Source of the DNA: Pseudoalteromonas tunicata
Lineage (GTDB): Bacteria; Pseudomonadota; Gammaproteobacteria; Enterobacterales; Alteromonadaceae
Direction of reading: 5' to 3'
DNA length: 64,000 nucleotides
NCBI RefSeq assembly: GCF_002310815.1
Contig: NZ_CP011032.1
Coordinates: forward strand, 2,334,001 to 2,398,000
Each line of letters begins with the position of its first letter. Within the stretch, counting starts at the first letter, position 1. A program made the position numbers and the translations under genes. This document shows positions 1 to 9,482 of the stretch, piece by piece. The notes under the pieces were generated by a model. The model was not told the DNA's origin. It made no database searches and worked only from the letters and a program-made list of their open reading frames with translations.

Positions 1-2321
1 CAGCAACGGTTGGAATGCGATAAAACACCCCTGCTTGTGCTAATTTAGGTAGCTCTTTGTAGGCAAGTAAACTAGCAAATCGCAGCCAATCTTGTTCACG
101 TTCAAATGCCTGTTGTTTATCAAAATAACCACTGCTTTTATGATATTTTTTACCCTGATAATCATACGCTAACTCCCAAGGCGCACGGTGCCAAGCACGC
201 TCAGCTAAAGCCAGTAAACGCGGAAATAACATATAGTGTGCTTGTTGGTCACTGCGGATCATTTCGCTCCATAAATGCCCCTGTAACCCATAAAAACTTA
301 CACCTGGTTTGAGCATCGACTCACTGTCATCGGCCTCATAAGGCTGTCCTAAAACACTTGGCCAAATTTCCGCATGGGCTGGCAAATTATCGGGCATAAA
401 CTCAAATACTTTTCGACTATCGATTGCACGTGATGCCCAGTGGTTGCCAGGCTCTTTTGGATGCGCTTGGTAAGGAAAATCAAAATAAGTGACATCAGGC
501 GCCGAAATCACCACTTGCCAACCAAGATTTGCATGTTGATGCGCTACTTTATGGCCATTATCGCTTAACATTGCCCATGCATTAGCTTGTACTTTTTTCG
601 GCATTTTGCTTTGTTGCGTGCTATTTAAACCATCACTCCACGCTGCCACTTCAATATTTTTTTGCGCTAAAAACTGGCTTACTTTTTCAATAAAATACCC
701 ATTAAAGTCCGACAGTTCAGGCTGTGATTGCTTGAGTGCTAAACACGCGGGAGAATTTAACCATGCCCCTGCGGTTTCATCAGCACCAATATGATAGACC
801 TTCAGCGGGACTCCCACTTGATCATGCAAAGCTCGAGTCCTGACAAACATTAATTGTATTATCATCATAATGCTGAATAGAGGAATAAACCGTTGTATCT
901 AATGGGTCAATTAAACGATATTGATTCGCTAACTCAAACTGATTAAGTGCAGCGTAATGATTAAAACGTTGCTCCATTGCCACTATTGCAGCGCGAGAAT
1001 GACCCGGCATATCTAGTGACGGGATCACTTCAATAAAATGCTTTTTGGCGGCTAATAAAATGTCTTTATAATCATCGCTGGTGTAATAGCCGTTTACTTT
1101 GGCATCTCGGTCTACCCCCGCGCCAAGCTGGGGTAGCAAGCAACTTTGTTCAGTTAAATCCAAACAGCGAGCAGCCCCAATGTTGGTGAGTTCAGGTAAA
1201 CCGGCAATTGCTAAGCGCCAACCTTCATCGTCTGCCAAATGTAAATGCAGTTTATTAAGCTTATAGGCAGCCATTTGTTCAATCGTTTTTAAAATAAACG
1301 CTTTGGAGCGAAAATTACGAGCAACATCAATGTGTAAACCACGAAATGGATAACGAGGGGCATCGATAATAGTTAATTCAGGCAAAATCGCACTCTCAAC
1401 AGAAATAAGTCCAGCTAAGGTTTGCATGGCATAAAATGCGCCTGCTGCGGTACCACTTTTAATCGTTATACCTGTATTTTTCACTGTGAGTTCATACCCT
1501 TCCTCACCGATGATTTTGTCATCTTTGAGTATATTCAGATTAATACCCATTGATTTAAATGTAACGCCAAAAACTCCTAATCGTGAGCTTGCAGCAGTTA
1601 ATTGTTCTTTAAAATCAGCATGTTCAGTAAAGCTTAGGCCCTGACGTAAATCAATCAACTTGCTGTCATCATTAATAGTTAAGTGCTTAACCTGCGGGAT
1701 CACTCCCAAAGCTGTACTCTTTAAAGGTTTAGTTTGAGTTTCAAACAAATAATTGGCATTCATCCAAGGCGTTTGGTCACGCTCACTGACCTGATGATTA
1801 TTTAAGCCTTCAAAATCAACTAAATAAGGTTGAATTTCAAGGCCTGTATCAGCATCAAGCTTAATCGCTGTGGAGCTAATATTTCTCGCACTAAGCCCTT
1901 TTGCTGTTGCAATATAATTGGGCATGTATTCTGATTCGGTAATTTGCGACTCTTGGGTATAAAACGAAATGACATAAGTGGTATTTTTGGTGAATCCTTT
2001 AAAGCTTGCATTTGCCTCTAGGCGATGCAGATCTCCGTTTACATGACTGATTATAAAAGAGTCACTTTGCATACTATAAATCGGCATTAATTGGCTAAAA
2101 GAAATCTGCCAATCAGCATCTTTTAAATCATAAGGAAGCGATAGACTCAGTGTTGAGAAATAACATTGCGCCTGCTCATTTGGGCACTGGGTCGGTTTGC
2201 TGTCAATTAATTGATAAGTTACCTGTAATTTGTCTGCAAACTCATTAAGTTGCGATTGCTCAAAACCATCAGCCTGATGCGATAAGCCTAATAATAACCC
2301 TAATACTATCCATTTTATCAT
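1..2321 (-). pseudogene. GH20 beta-N-acetylhexosaminidase, frameshifted, 3' end outside window
   Basis: Family role: releases terminal GlcNAc from chitin oligomers or other GlcNAc glycans, usually periplasmic or outer-membrane. The start at 2321 gives a signal peptide (MIKWIVLGLLLGLS), an ATGA overlap with the kinase upstream, and a GGAAG ribosome site. The first part (to 822) has a CHB_HEX-like N-terminus, a GH20b region and the catalytic-domain start (FRGLHIDVARNF, HLADDEGW, GHSRAAI). Its frame ends at NVCQDSSFA. The rest of the catalytic domain continues in another frame from about 835 to base 1, with the catalytic pair in HIGADETAGAW and the Trp-rich C-terminal region. Compared with the family, about 12-14 residues are missing at the join, so this is a small frameshifting deletion. 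It is last in an operon with an MFS transporter and a ROK kinase. A sequencing error cannot be excluded. Confidence 0.85.
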
Positions 2322-3181
2322 TGTGATACTTCCGTATTTTGCCATTGCAAATCAAATAAAAACGCCGCACCTTTTAATGCTGCATCCGAGACATTACTCG
2401 CAACTATGTGTAAATTTTCCACAATAGTTGGGTGACTAATTTTGTTAAGAGTTGTATGTAATGAATCAATAAATAAAGGAAACGATATCGAGACCGACCC
2501 ACCAAGGACGACAACATTTGGGTTAAAGGCTAAAACCACCAACGAAATTGCATGCGCCATGTGTTTGCCAAACTCATCAAATAATCCCAATGCTGAGCTA
2601 TCGCCTTTTACTGCAGCTTCGTAAACTTCTTTACCATTAAGCCCGCGATGTTTAAAAAAAGCTCCTGAGCAATAATGCTCAATAATTGAATCTTGATACG
2701 GAAAACTGCCAAACTCACCTGCAGCCGAATGAGTGCCAGTATATAAACGACCCTCAAGCATTAAGCCCGCACCAAGCCCTGTGCCTAAACAAACCCCAAT
2801 TAAATTAGTATTTTTAGCAAAACTCCCACCAAAATACTCACCCGCCGCAAAACAATTTGCATCGTTGTGCACAACCACAGGACAATTAAAACGCTCAGTT
2901 AATAGCTGTGCTAAAGGTACATCTTGCCAATATAAAATATTGGTTGTTTCAATCACTCGGCCTTGGCTCATCTCAACTAAACTGGGTACGCCAATCGCAA
3001 TACCTTTACAATTAGGCTGATATAACTCGCCAATTGCCCCCAATAAAAAATCGTTAAAAGCCTGTTTTTCAAAATCTGCGGGCACACTCAATTGTCTTTT
3101 GTTATGTACTTGACCTGCTAATACATACCCTAAAGACAGCTTAGTGCCGCCTAAGTCGACACTTAATACTGCATCTTGCAT
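2318..3181 (-). CDS. ROK-family sugar kinase, probably N-acetylglucosamine kinase
   Basis: Predicted to phosphorylate a cytosolic hexose, most likely GlcNAc delivered by the neighbouring transporter and hexosaminidase. The 287-residue protein starts at 3181 (AAGGTG ribosome site). It has the ATP-binding loop VDLGGTKLSLG at residues 8-18, the catalytic Asp107 in HNDAN, and the ROK signature region from GTHSAAGEFG. The usual ROK zinc cluster (CxCGxxGC) is absent; the equivalent segment has one Cys only, as in some glucokinase-like members. The open frame extends further upstream to 3340, but that would overlap the transporter gene and lies before the conserved domain. The stop overlaps the hexosaminidase start (ATGA). 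Substrate is inferred from context; glucose or another hexose is possible. Confidence 0.85.
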   Translation of the reverse strand: MQDAVLSVDLGGTKLSLGYVLAGQVHNKRQLSVPADFEKQAFNDFLLGAIGELYQPNCKGIAIGVPSLVEMSQGRVIETTNILYWQDVPLAQLLTERFNCPVVVHNDANCFAAGEYFGGSFAKNTNLIGVCLGTGLGAGLMLEGRLYTGTHSAAGEFGSFPYQDSIIEHYCSGAFFKHRGLNGKEVYEAAVKGDSSALGLFDEFGKHMAHAISLVVLAFNPNVVVLGGSVSISFPLFIDSLHTTLNKISHPTIVENLHIVASNVSDAALKGAAFLFDLQWQNTEVSQ

Positions 3182-3191
3182 ACAACACCTT

Positions 3192-4475
3192 TTAAGATTT
3201 GGAAAATGACTGAGGTTTAGCTGTCTTTTGAGAAAACAATAATCGAAAGAGATTGATTCTATGATTACGCACCAGCGGTTTGGCCCATATGCCAACACTA
3301 GAAATATAACTAAGCGGAATAAGCAACAAGAGCATGGCAAGTTGCAAACTCCCCACCATATTGGCCATTAAACCAATTAAAGGCGAGATAATCGCACCAC
3401 CAACAATACCGGTACATAAAATCCCTGAGATTGCGCCATGACTATGAGACACCGAGTTTAATGCCAATGAAAATAGCACTGACCACATAATCGATAAACA
3501 AAAGCCACATCCAGCAAATGCCCACATCGACCAAGTCGGATCTGTGGTAAAAATCGCATTTAATAGGCAAAACAACGCACCTAGACTAAAAAGCATTAAT
3601 ACATGTTGGGCATCACATAGTTTTAGCAACAGTATGCCCAGTAAACAGCCAACGGTCAGCAGTAACCAAAATTGGCTCACTACTTCACTGGCAGCATAAT
3701 CTGAAACCTGATGATATTGCGTTAAAAACACACCAATTGAATTGGCAATACCTTGCTCTAACGCCACATATGCGACAATAGCAAAAAAGAAGTGCAAAAC
3801 AGTGGGGTCTTTAAACAATAAAAGGCTTTGGCTAAACCCTGCCACGGTTTCATCATCTTGACGCTCAACAGCGCTTATCTTGGTATAAAAGACAATAATC
3901 ACCATCACAATACATAACAGCGCAAATAACCAATACATGCTTAACCACACCATATTGCTAGGAATAAGCACACTCAATTGCTGACCAAGGGCAGTTTGAT
4001 CTGCAATACTGGCCACAAAGTACTGATAAACCAAGGGTGATAACGTAGCAGCACTGCCAAAAAGTAATTGAGCCGCCACCGAATACACCGCAAAATGTTG
4101 TTTGCCTCCGCTGCTGCGTAATAGTGGATTAATTGCTACTTGAAGCATTGCCATCGCAGTACCAATAAAAAATAATGCCAACATAGCCACATAAAAAACA
4201 GGCATCAATGCAAACAACAACGAACCGCACGCTGCTAAAATAAACGCCACCAACATGACAAATTTTTCACCTTTGTGCTGCACCAATAACCCCGCAGGAA
4301 TGGACATCACGCCATAGGCAACAAAAAAAGCAAATGGAAAAAACCCAGCCAATGCCAAGCCAATCGAAAAGCTCTCAATCAAGGCTGGAAAAATAGGCCC
4401 AAGGACATTGGTAATAAACGAGATAACAAAAAAAGTGGCCAGCACTAAGCCAACCACGACAAAATTAGACTTCAT
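3192..4475 (-). CDS. MFS sugar transporter, FucP/NagP-like
   Basis: A 427-residue polytopic inner-membrane protein with about 12 hydrophobic segments, resembling the fucose/glucose/GlcNAc:H+ symporter group of the major facilitator superfamily. Context (downstream GlcNAc-type kinase and hexosaminidase, divergent AraC regulator) suggests uptake of GlcNAc, like NagP of Shewanella. The ATG at 4475 has an AAGGAA ribosome site. Only 10 bases separate its stop from the kinase start, so the three genes should be one operon. The 5' leader contains a strong long-range inverted repeat (see 4498-4572), a possible control point. Substrate assignment is inference. Confidence 0.85.
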   Translation of the reverse strand: MKSNFVVVGLVLATFFVISFITNVLGPIFPALIESFSIGLALAGFFPFAFFVAYGVMSIPAGLLVQHKGEKFVMLVAFILAACGSLLFALMPVFYVAMLALFFIGTAMAMLQVAINPLLRSSGGKQHFAVYSVAAQLLFGSAATLSPLVYQYFVASIADQTALGQQLSVLIPSNMVWLSMYWLFALLCIVMVIIVFYTKISAVERQDDETVAGFSQSLLLFKDPTVLHFFFAIVAYVALEQGIANSIGVFLTQYHQVSDYAASEVVSQFWLLLTVGCLLGILLLKLCDAQHVLMLFSLGALFCLLNAIFTTDPTWSMWAFAGCGFCLSIMWSVLFSLALNSVSHSHGAISGILCTGIVGGAIISPLIGLMANMVGSLQLAMLLLLIPLSYISSVGIWAKPLVRNHRINLFRLLFSQKTAKPQSFSKS

Positions 4476-4878
4476 TGTAAATTCCTTAATGAAAAATAAG
4501 GGTGATGGATCAAGCCTGTTTGTGGGCAGACAAACGAATTACTTCAAGGGGAACCTGTAACCATCACCCTTTTTATATAGTGCCTTGTATTGCAAAGTCA
4601 TTGAGGCACTTTTCACCGGAGTTTTGATACTTTTCAATTCATAATTTTCGCTATCGACAATTAAAAATGTAGGAAAATTAATTTTTAGACTACTTATTTA
4701 ATAGACTAGTATTAGTAGTTGATAGCTAAGTATCACTCTCGATAGATATAAATGGTCAAATGCTGTTAATATAATATTAACAATAAAAAGTAAGGTTATT
4801 ACACCAAAGTGGAATAACGCTTGAATACACTTCAGGTAAACTAATTTTTTTACCACGATGTAAAATGAGGCCATTGTC
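4476..4878. promoter_or_regulatory. Divergent regulatory region between transporter operon and AraC gene
   Basis: 403 noncoding bases between two diverging genes, so promoters for both should be here. Apart from the leader repeat at 4498-4572, the imperfect dyad TTGATACTTTTCAA at 4624-4637 looks like a CRP/FNR-class or other dimer operator. No clear sigma-70 promoter could be assigned with confidence. Confidence 0.45.
4498..4572 (-). promoter_or_regulatory. Candidate structured leader (11-bp inverted repeat) of the transporter operon
   Basis: AAGGGTGATGG at 4498-4508 is perfectly complementary to CCATCACCCTT at 4561-4571. In the RNA of the minus-strand operon this makes an 11-bp closing stem around a 52-base loop. 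The loop contains a second possible hairpin (GTTTGT...ACAAAC). The 3' arm is followed by TTATTTTT, as in an intrinsic terminator. It ends about 20 bases before the transporter start codon. It could be an attenuator, a cis-acting RNA or a pair of protein operators. Confidence 0.5.
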
Positions 4879-5751
4879 ATGAAACCTATGTGCGAAAAGG
4901 TCATCCCTTCTAATAATTCGTCTTGGCGATATTGTGAATATCGACTTAATACCATTCCCTTTAATTGGCATTATCATCCTGAATATGAAATTTGCTTAAC
5001 ACTAAACAGTACTGGTGTGTGTCATATTGGTGATTACCTTTCTCCGTTTGGTGATTTAGATTTAGTCATTTTAGGCCCTGATTTACCACATACTTGGCAA
5101 TCGAATACTAACCCTGATGGCAGCAGTCAAATTGTTCATGTCGCACAAATTCCAGCACAATGGCTACATCAATTTGTAAATGGACACCCTGAGTTTTCGT
5201 TACTGCGGCCATTATTAAGCAACGCAAAACAAGGTATTAAGTTCACAAATGACACCGCTGTCATTGCTAGGCAATTATTTGAGAAAATAAAAGTCAGTGA
5301 ACCGCTTACTCGCTATATTTTACTGATTGAATTATTGCAAACTATGGCACTTGATACCGATGCGAAAATATTATCAACTTCTATTTTTATTTCTGGCCAA
5401 CAACGAGATCCTGGGAAAAATAAATTCGATAAAGTAATCGACTTTATTTATCACAATTACACCAAAAGCCTTTGCGCCGATGAACTCGCCGATTTAGCAC
5501 ATATGAGTACCAATCATTTTCATCGTTTTTTTAAAAAAAGAACTGAACGCACTTTAACCGAATTTATTAACCAATTGCGCATTGCTAAAGCATGTAAATT
5601 ACTGATTAATAGTTCCTCACCTATTACTGTGATCAGTGATCAATGTGGTTTTCGTAATATTTCGAACTTTAATCGGCGTTTTTTACAAATAAAAGGCTGT
5701 ACGCCAAGCCGTTTTCGCCAGCAAATTCATAAAAAATCCTTATTAGTTTAG
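4879..5751 (+). CDS. AraC-family transcriptional regulator
   Basis: A 290-residue regulator: an N-terminal cupin-type sensing domain (histidines in FNWHYHPEYEI near residues 28-38) and a C-terminal AraC/XylS double helix-turn-helix (about residues 188-285). The second recognition half is the conserved ISDQCGFRNISNFNRRF followed by GCTPSRFR. Divergently transcribed from the amino-sugar transporter operon, so probably its sugar-responsive regulator. The start has a GAGG ribosome site 10 bases upstream. The inducer is unknown. Confidence 0.85.
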   Translation: MKPMCEKVIPSNNSSWRYCEYRLNTIPFNWHYHPEYEICLTLNSTGVCHIGDYLSPFGDLDLVILGPDLPHTWQSNTNPDGSSQIVHVAQIPAQWLHQFVNGHPEFSLLRPLLSNAKQGIKFTNDTAVIARQLFEKIKVSEPLTRYILLIELLQTMALDTDAKILSTSIFISGQQRDPGKNKFDKVIDFIYHNYTKSLCADELADLAHMSTNHFHRFFKKRTERTLTEFINQLRIAKACKLLINSSSPITVISDQCGFRNISNFNRRFLQIKGCTPSRFRQQIHKKSLLV

Positions 5752-5828
5752 CGAATGAAATAGAGCGATTGATTATTTTAGACTAGGGTTAAGGTGTGAG
5801 CTGTTGCACCTTAACTTTAGGTTTGTAT

Positions 5829-6560
5829 ATGTTATTGTATAAAACAACTTTTAAACTTTTTTTATTACTGCTTAGCACGCATGCTAATGCAGGTCTTACT
5901 GTACTTACTGAGTTATCGCCTCCTTATCAAACCATTGAGAACAATGAAGTTAAAGGCATCACTACCGAGATAGTCCAAGCCATTTTTAAACAAGCCCAGC
6001 TAACACCGCAATTTAAATTATACCCTTGGGCCCGTAGCTATAAATTAGCGCTGAATAATCCAAATAGTTTTATCTACAGTATCGGTCGTACGCCAGAGCG
6101 CGAGGATAAATTTATTTGGCTAGTACCAGTTGCAAAATTTAAACTCGGTTTCGTTAAATTAAGCTCGCGCACTGATATTAAAATAAACACCTTAGAAGAT
6201 GCTAAAAAATGGATAATTGCAGCACAACGTAACGATATGGCAACGCAATACCTTGAGAGAAAAGGTTTTAATAAAGCTAACCATCTAATTTTAACCACTG
6301 ATATCCAAAACTCTTGGCAACTACTATTAGGTGGTAAAGTTGATTTAGTGGTTGATGTAAAAAGTGCAGTCCCTATAACAGCCAAATCAATACAACTTCC
6401 ATCCAACCATCTGACCTATGAATATGCCATCGCTGAACTCGAAATTGAGGGTTATTTAGCAGCAAATAAAAATACCAGCCCCGCGATAATTACTCAAGTT
6501 GAAGCGGCCATTGCTGTCGTACTTCAAAGCGCGCTTTATCAAAAAGCATATCATCAATAA
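5829..6560 (+). CDS. Periplasmic solute-binding protein family 3
   Basis: 243 residues with a signal peptide (MLLYKTTFKLFLLLLSTHANA) followed by a bacterial type-3 solute-binding fold: LTVLTELSPPYQ at the start, then LYPWARSYKLAL and TPEREDKFIWL. There is no adjacent permease or ATPase, so it may be an orphan binding protein or sensor of the type common in Alteromonadales. The ATG at 5829 is preferred over a GTG at 5796 because it puts the signal peptide at the N-terminus. It converges with the amidase gene: the two coding regions end one base apart. Ligand unknown. Confidence 0.75.
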   Translation: MLLYKTTFKLFLLLLSTHANAGLTVLTELSPPYQTIENNEVKGITTEIVQAIFKQAQLTPQFKLYPWARSYKLALNNPNSFIYSIGRTPEREDKFIWLVPVAKFKLGFVKLSSRTDIKINTLEDAKKWIIAAQRNDMATQYLERKGFNKANHLILTTDIQNSWQLLLGGKVDLVVDVKSAVPITAKSIQLPSNHLTYEYAIAELEIEGYLAANKNTSPAIITQVEAAIAVVLQSALYQKAYHQ

Positions 6561-7472
6561 TTATCCTCTGTCGCTCACTAAAGTAGGATTTTGGCAGTGT
6601 TGCTGGCGAATGCCTGCGCGATATTTATCCATGAGTGCAAACAATACCGCTACCGTCTTAATGGTAATTTCTCCGGTTGCTTGCCATGGTAAAAAGTGTA
6701 ATTGAAATGCTTTAACAGTATTAAAAGTCTGTTTATCAAACTCACCTGTTATTTCAATGCCATAACCATATTTTTGCAAATTACATTGCACCTGGGCCAC
6801 GGTCGGTAGGCCCTCGGTCAACAAGGCTTGCCAATGGTCACTTGCCGTTGCATGTTCATACCATGCGCCAATGCCATGTTGATATAAGGTATACCAAGGA
6901 AAATGAGGCCCAGGATCTTGTTTATTACCAAGCTGAATATCAGAATGGCCGACCACTGCGGTTGGATCAATATCTGGATTACGGGCCAAAATATCTTTAC
7001 TTAATTCAATCAGCAATTGAATTTGTTGTAGATCAAAGTTTGGATACTGACAAAAAGTTTGATTATCAAAAAATGCCGCACTGGGGGCTATTTCAGTTAA
7101 TACTTGGGGTTGGTGCGCACAGGCTGCCCGATTAATTAACTCAATACCAATAGATTGATCATTAATATTACTACGGCCTTGCCAATGACTGACCCCCGCA
7201 TGCCACGCACGATGTTGTTCATCAACTAATCGATACACTGCCAAATGTGATTTGGGATAACTTGCATCACCTTGTTCAGGAATTAAATAATGAGAACTCA
7301 CCTCACCTTTGGTCAACGCTTGTAAGGAATCTTGCCAATCACCCGTGGTGTAGTGCATCACCAAAAAGCGGATCCGACTATTATAATTTTCAGAACGAAA
7401 CTGTGTCGAAACCGTCTGGCTACAAGCACTAAGCCCTAGCATCAGAGGGAGTAGCATGGCTTTTTTAAACAT
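6561..7472 (-). CDS. amiD: N-acetylmuramoyl-L-alanine amidase, AmiD-like lipoprotein
   Basis: 303 residues. A lipoprotein signal peptide (lipobox LSAC, Cys17) predicts an outer-membrane-anchored periplasmic enzyme. The amidase_2 domain has zinc-ligand candidates in VMHYTTGD near residue 40 and in VGHSDIQLGNKQDPGPHFPW near residue 175; a C-terminal peptidoglycan-binding_1 segment follows (residues 230-285). The family cleaves the bond between MurNAc or anhydro-MurNAc and L-Ala in wall fragments. Its neighbour anmK handles the anhydro-MurNAc that such turnover releases, so the two are a sensible functional pair although transcribed divergently. Confidence 0.88.
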   Translation of the reverse strand: MFKKAMLLPLMLGLSACSQTVSTQFRSENYNSRIRFLVMHYTTGDWQDSLQALTKGEVSSHYLIPEQGDASYPKSHLAVYRLVDEQHRAWHAGVSHWQGRSNINDQSIGIELINRAACAHQPQVLTEIAPSAAFFDNQTFCQYPNFDLQQIQLLIELSKDILARNPDIDPTAVVGHSDIQLGNKQDPGPHFPWYTLYQHGIGAWYEHATASDHWQALLTEGLPTVAQVQCNLQKYGYGIEITGEFDKQTFNTVKAFQLHFLPWQATGEITIKTVAVLFALMDKYRAGIRQQHCQNPTLVSDRG

Positions 7473-7587
7473 TAATAATCCCTTTTTTAAACAATAAAAA
7501 CGCCGTTACTAGCGCTAATAAAACTAGCACTTACAACCCTAAGCCCCTAAAATCTAACCGTAAAGATTCTCAACGGAAAGTACGCAC

Positions 7588-8739
7588 GTGGGCAAGCATT
7601 ATTACATTGGCATTATGTCTGGGACAAGTCTTGATGGTATCGACGTTGCTTTAGTCGCGATGCCAAACAATACCATTTCATTGCTTGGCGCGCTTGAGAT
7701 GCCATTTGAGCCAAAATTACGTCGTGATATTTTAGCTTTATGCCAAACACAAACTATTGCGTTACGTGATTTTGGTCAAATATGTGTACGGTTAAGCCTT
7801 GCATATGCCAAGGCCGTCAATCAATTACTGGCGCAGCATCAACTTAATGGTAATGATATTTGTGCGATTGGTTGCCATGGTCAAACGGTTTATCATCTGC
7901 CAGGTGGTCCTTATCCTTTTTCAATGCAACTCATAAATGCCAGTGTCCTTGCCGCCGAAACCGGCATTACCACCATTAGCGATTTTAGAAGCATGGATTT
8001 AGCATTAGGTGGGCAAGGTGCGCCATTAGTCCCCCCTTTTCACCAGCAACTATTTGAGCATTTACAGCAGCAATACTCGGCCTTGGTATTACTCAATATT
8101 GGTGGCATTGCCAATGTATCTATTTTATCGGGGCAACCCTTAGTAGGATTTGATACCGGCCCTGGTAACGTATTAATGGATCTGTGGTTACAACAACAAA
8201 ACCCTGAGCAATTGTTTGATCATAATGGTGAGCTTGCGGCAAAAGGTCAGGTTTGTGATGCCTTATTAGCAGATTGCTTAGCCGACCCCTACTTTGCCCT
8301 CACAGCGCCAAAAAGTACAGGGCGAGAGTTATTCAACTTCGATTGGTTACAACAAAAATTAATCCACTATCCTGCGCTTAGTTTTGAAGATGTGCTGGCT
8401 ACTTTAAGCCAATTAACGGCAACGTCTATCAGCCAAAGTTTAACGCATCTGTCACCGGGTTTACTTCTAGTCTGTGGTGGCGGTGCAAAAAACAGCCATT
8501 TATTACACAATATTCAGGCTCTTTTACCCAATTGGCAAATCGAGTTAACGACCAATTTTGGCGTGGACGGTGATTTTATGGAAGCGATGGCCTTTGCTTG
8601 GCTTGCGAAACGATGCCGAGAGCGTCAAAACGGTAACGATATGTTAGTGACCGGTGCATCACGAAACGAAATTTTAGGGCAAATCTGCCAACTAAAACAC
8701 CATCAATGGCAAGGTGATTTAACGAAGGATCAACAATGA
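7588..8739 (+). CDS. anmK: Anhydro-N-acetylmuramic acid kinase
   Basis: 383 residues, the usual AnmK length. It phosphorylates and opens 1,6-anhydro-MurNAc to MurNAc-6-P in peptidoglycan recycling. The N-terminal ATP-binding motif YIGIMSGTSLDGID and the later GFDTGPGNVLMD and LLVCGGGAKN motifs are diagnostic. The start is a GTG at 7588 with GGAAAG upstream; no ATG precedes the conserved N-terminus. Its stop overlaps pxpA by ATGA, placing it first in a four-gene overlapping operon with the 5-oxoprolinase genes. Confidence 0.95.
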   Translation: MGKHYYIGIMSGTSLDGIDVALVAMPNNTISLLGALEMPFEPKLRRDILALCQTQTIALRDFGQICVRLSLAYAKAVNQLLAQHQLNGNDICAIGCHGQTVYHLPGGPYPFSMQLINASVLAAETGITTISDFRSMDLALGGQGAPLVPPFHQQLFEHLQQQYSALVLLNIGGIANVSILSGQPLVGFDTGPGNVLMDLWLQQQNPEQLFDHNGELAAKGQVCDALLADCLADPYFALTAPKSTGRELFNFDWLQQKLIHYPALSFEDVLATLSQLTATSISQSLTHLSPGLLLVCGGGAKNSHLLHNIQALLPNWQIELTTNFGVDGDFMEAMAFAWLAKRCRERQNGNDMLVTGASRNEILGQICQLKHHQWQGDLTKDQQ

Positions 8740-9482
8740 AGCTCAATTGTGATTTAGGCGAAAGCTACGGCGCATGGCAAATGGGTTTAGACAGCCAAAT
8801 GATGGCACACATCGACATGGCCAATATTGCATGTGGCTTTCATGCAGGCGACCCCCTGGTGCTGACGCAAACCCTCGCGTTAGCCAAACAGCATAACGTT
8901 ATTATTGGCGCACACCCAAGCTACCCAGATTTAGTCGGGTTTGGCCGCCGTAGCATGCAATGCAGTCAAAACGAGATTATCAGCATGGTGCATTATCAAA
9001 TCTCAGCGCTTGATGGCATGGCAAAAAATATCGGTTTAACATTAAGTTACGTTAAACCACATGGCGCATTATATAACGATATGATGGCAAAGCCCGAGGT
9101 GCAAGACGCTATTTTCATTGCGATAAGCCAATATCATCGCCCACTAAAACTCATGATGCTTGCGGGCAATGACAACCAAACACTGCTACAAAAAGCGCAA
9201 CATCATAATGTAAGTTTACTATTTGAAGCCTTCGCAGACCGACGCTATCAAGATAACGGTCAACTCACGCCTCGCAGTCAACTAGGTGCGGTACTTTCGC
9301 AAAACGAAATATTATCCCAAGTGCAGCAATTGCTTAGTAAAGGCACAGTTATAACAGACACCGCAACTGAGATCCCCCTATCTGCCGACACACTTTGTGT
9401 GCATGGTGATAACGAAGCGGCTATTGCCCTTATTGCTCAAATCAAGCAGCTGTGTATAAAAAGTGAGTTTAAAAATCAATGA
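8736..9482 (+). CDS. pxpA: 5-oxoprolinase subunit A (LamB/YcsF family)
   Basis: 248 residues. PxpA works with PxpB and PxpC to hydrolyse 5-oxoproline (pyroglutamate) to glutamate with ATP. The conserved start MKLNCDLGESYGAW, then ANIACGFHAGDP, GAHPSYPD and FAEAFADRRY-type (here LFEAFADRRYQ) motifs identify it. It overlaps anmK and pxpB by four bases each, implying translational coupling. Confidence 0.95.
   Translation: MKLNCDLGESYGAWQMGLDSQMMAHIDMANIACGFHAGDPLVLTQTLALAKQHNVIIGAHPSYPDLVGFGRRSMQCSQNEIISMVHYQISALDGMAKNIGLTLSYVKPHGALYNDMMAKPEVQDAIFIAISQYHRPLKLMMLAGNDNQTLLQKAQHHNVSLLFEAFADRRYQDNGQLTPRSQLGAVLSQNEILSQVQQLLSKGTVITDTATEIPLSADTLCVHGDNEAAIALIAQIKQLCIKSEFKNQ

Noticed and set aside
4698..4977. 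Short frames on the minus strand upstream of the AraC gene
   Set aside because: They overlap the divergent promoter region and the AraC start, lack a domain and have no ribosome site of note.
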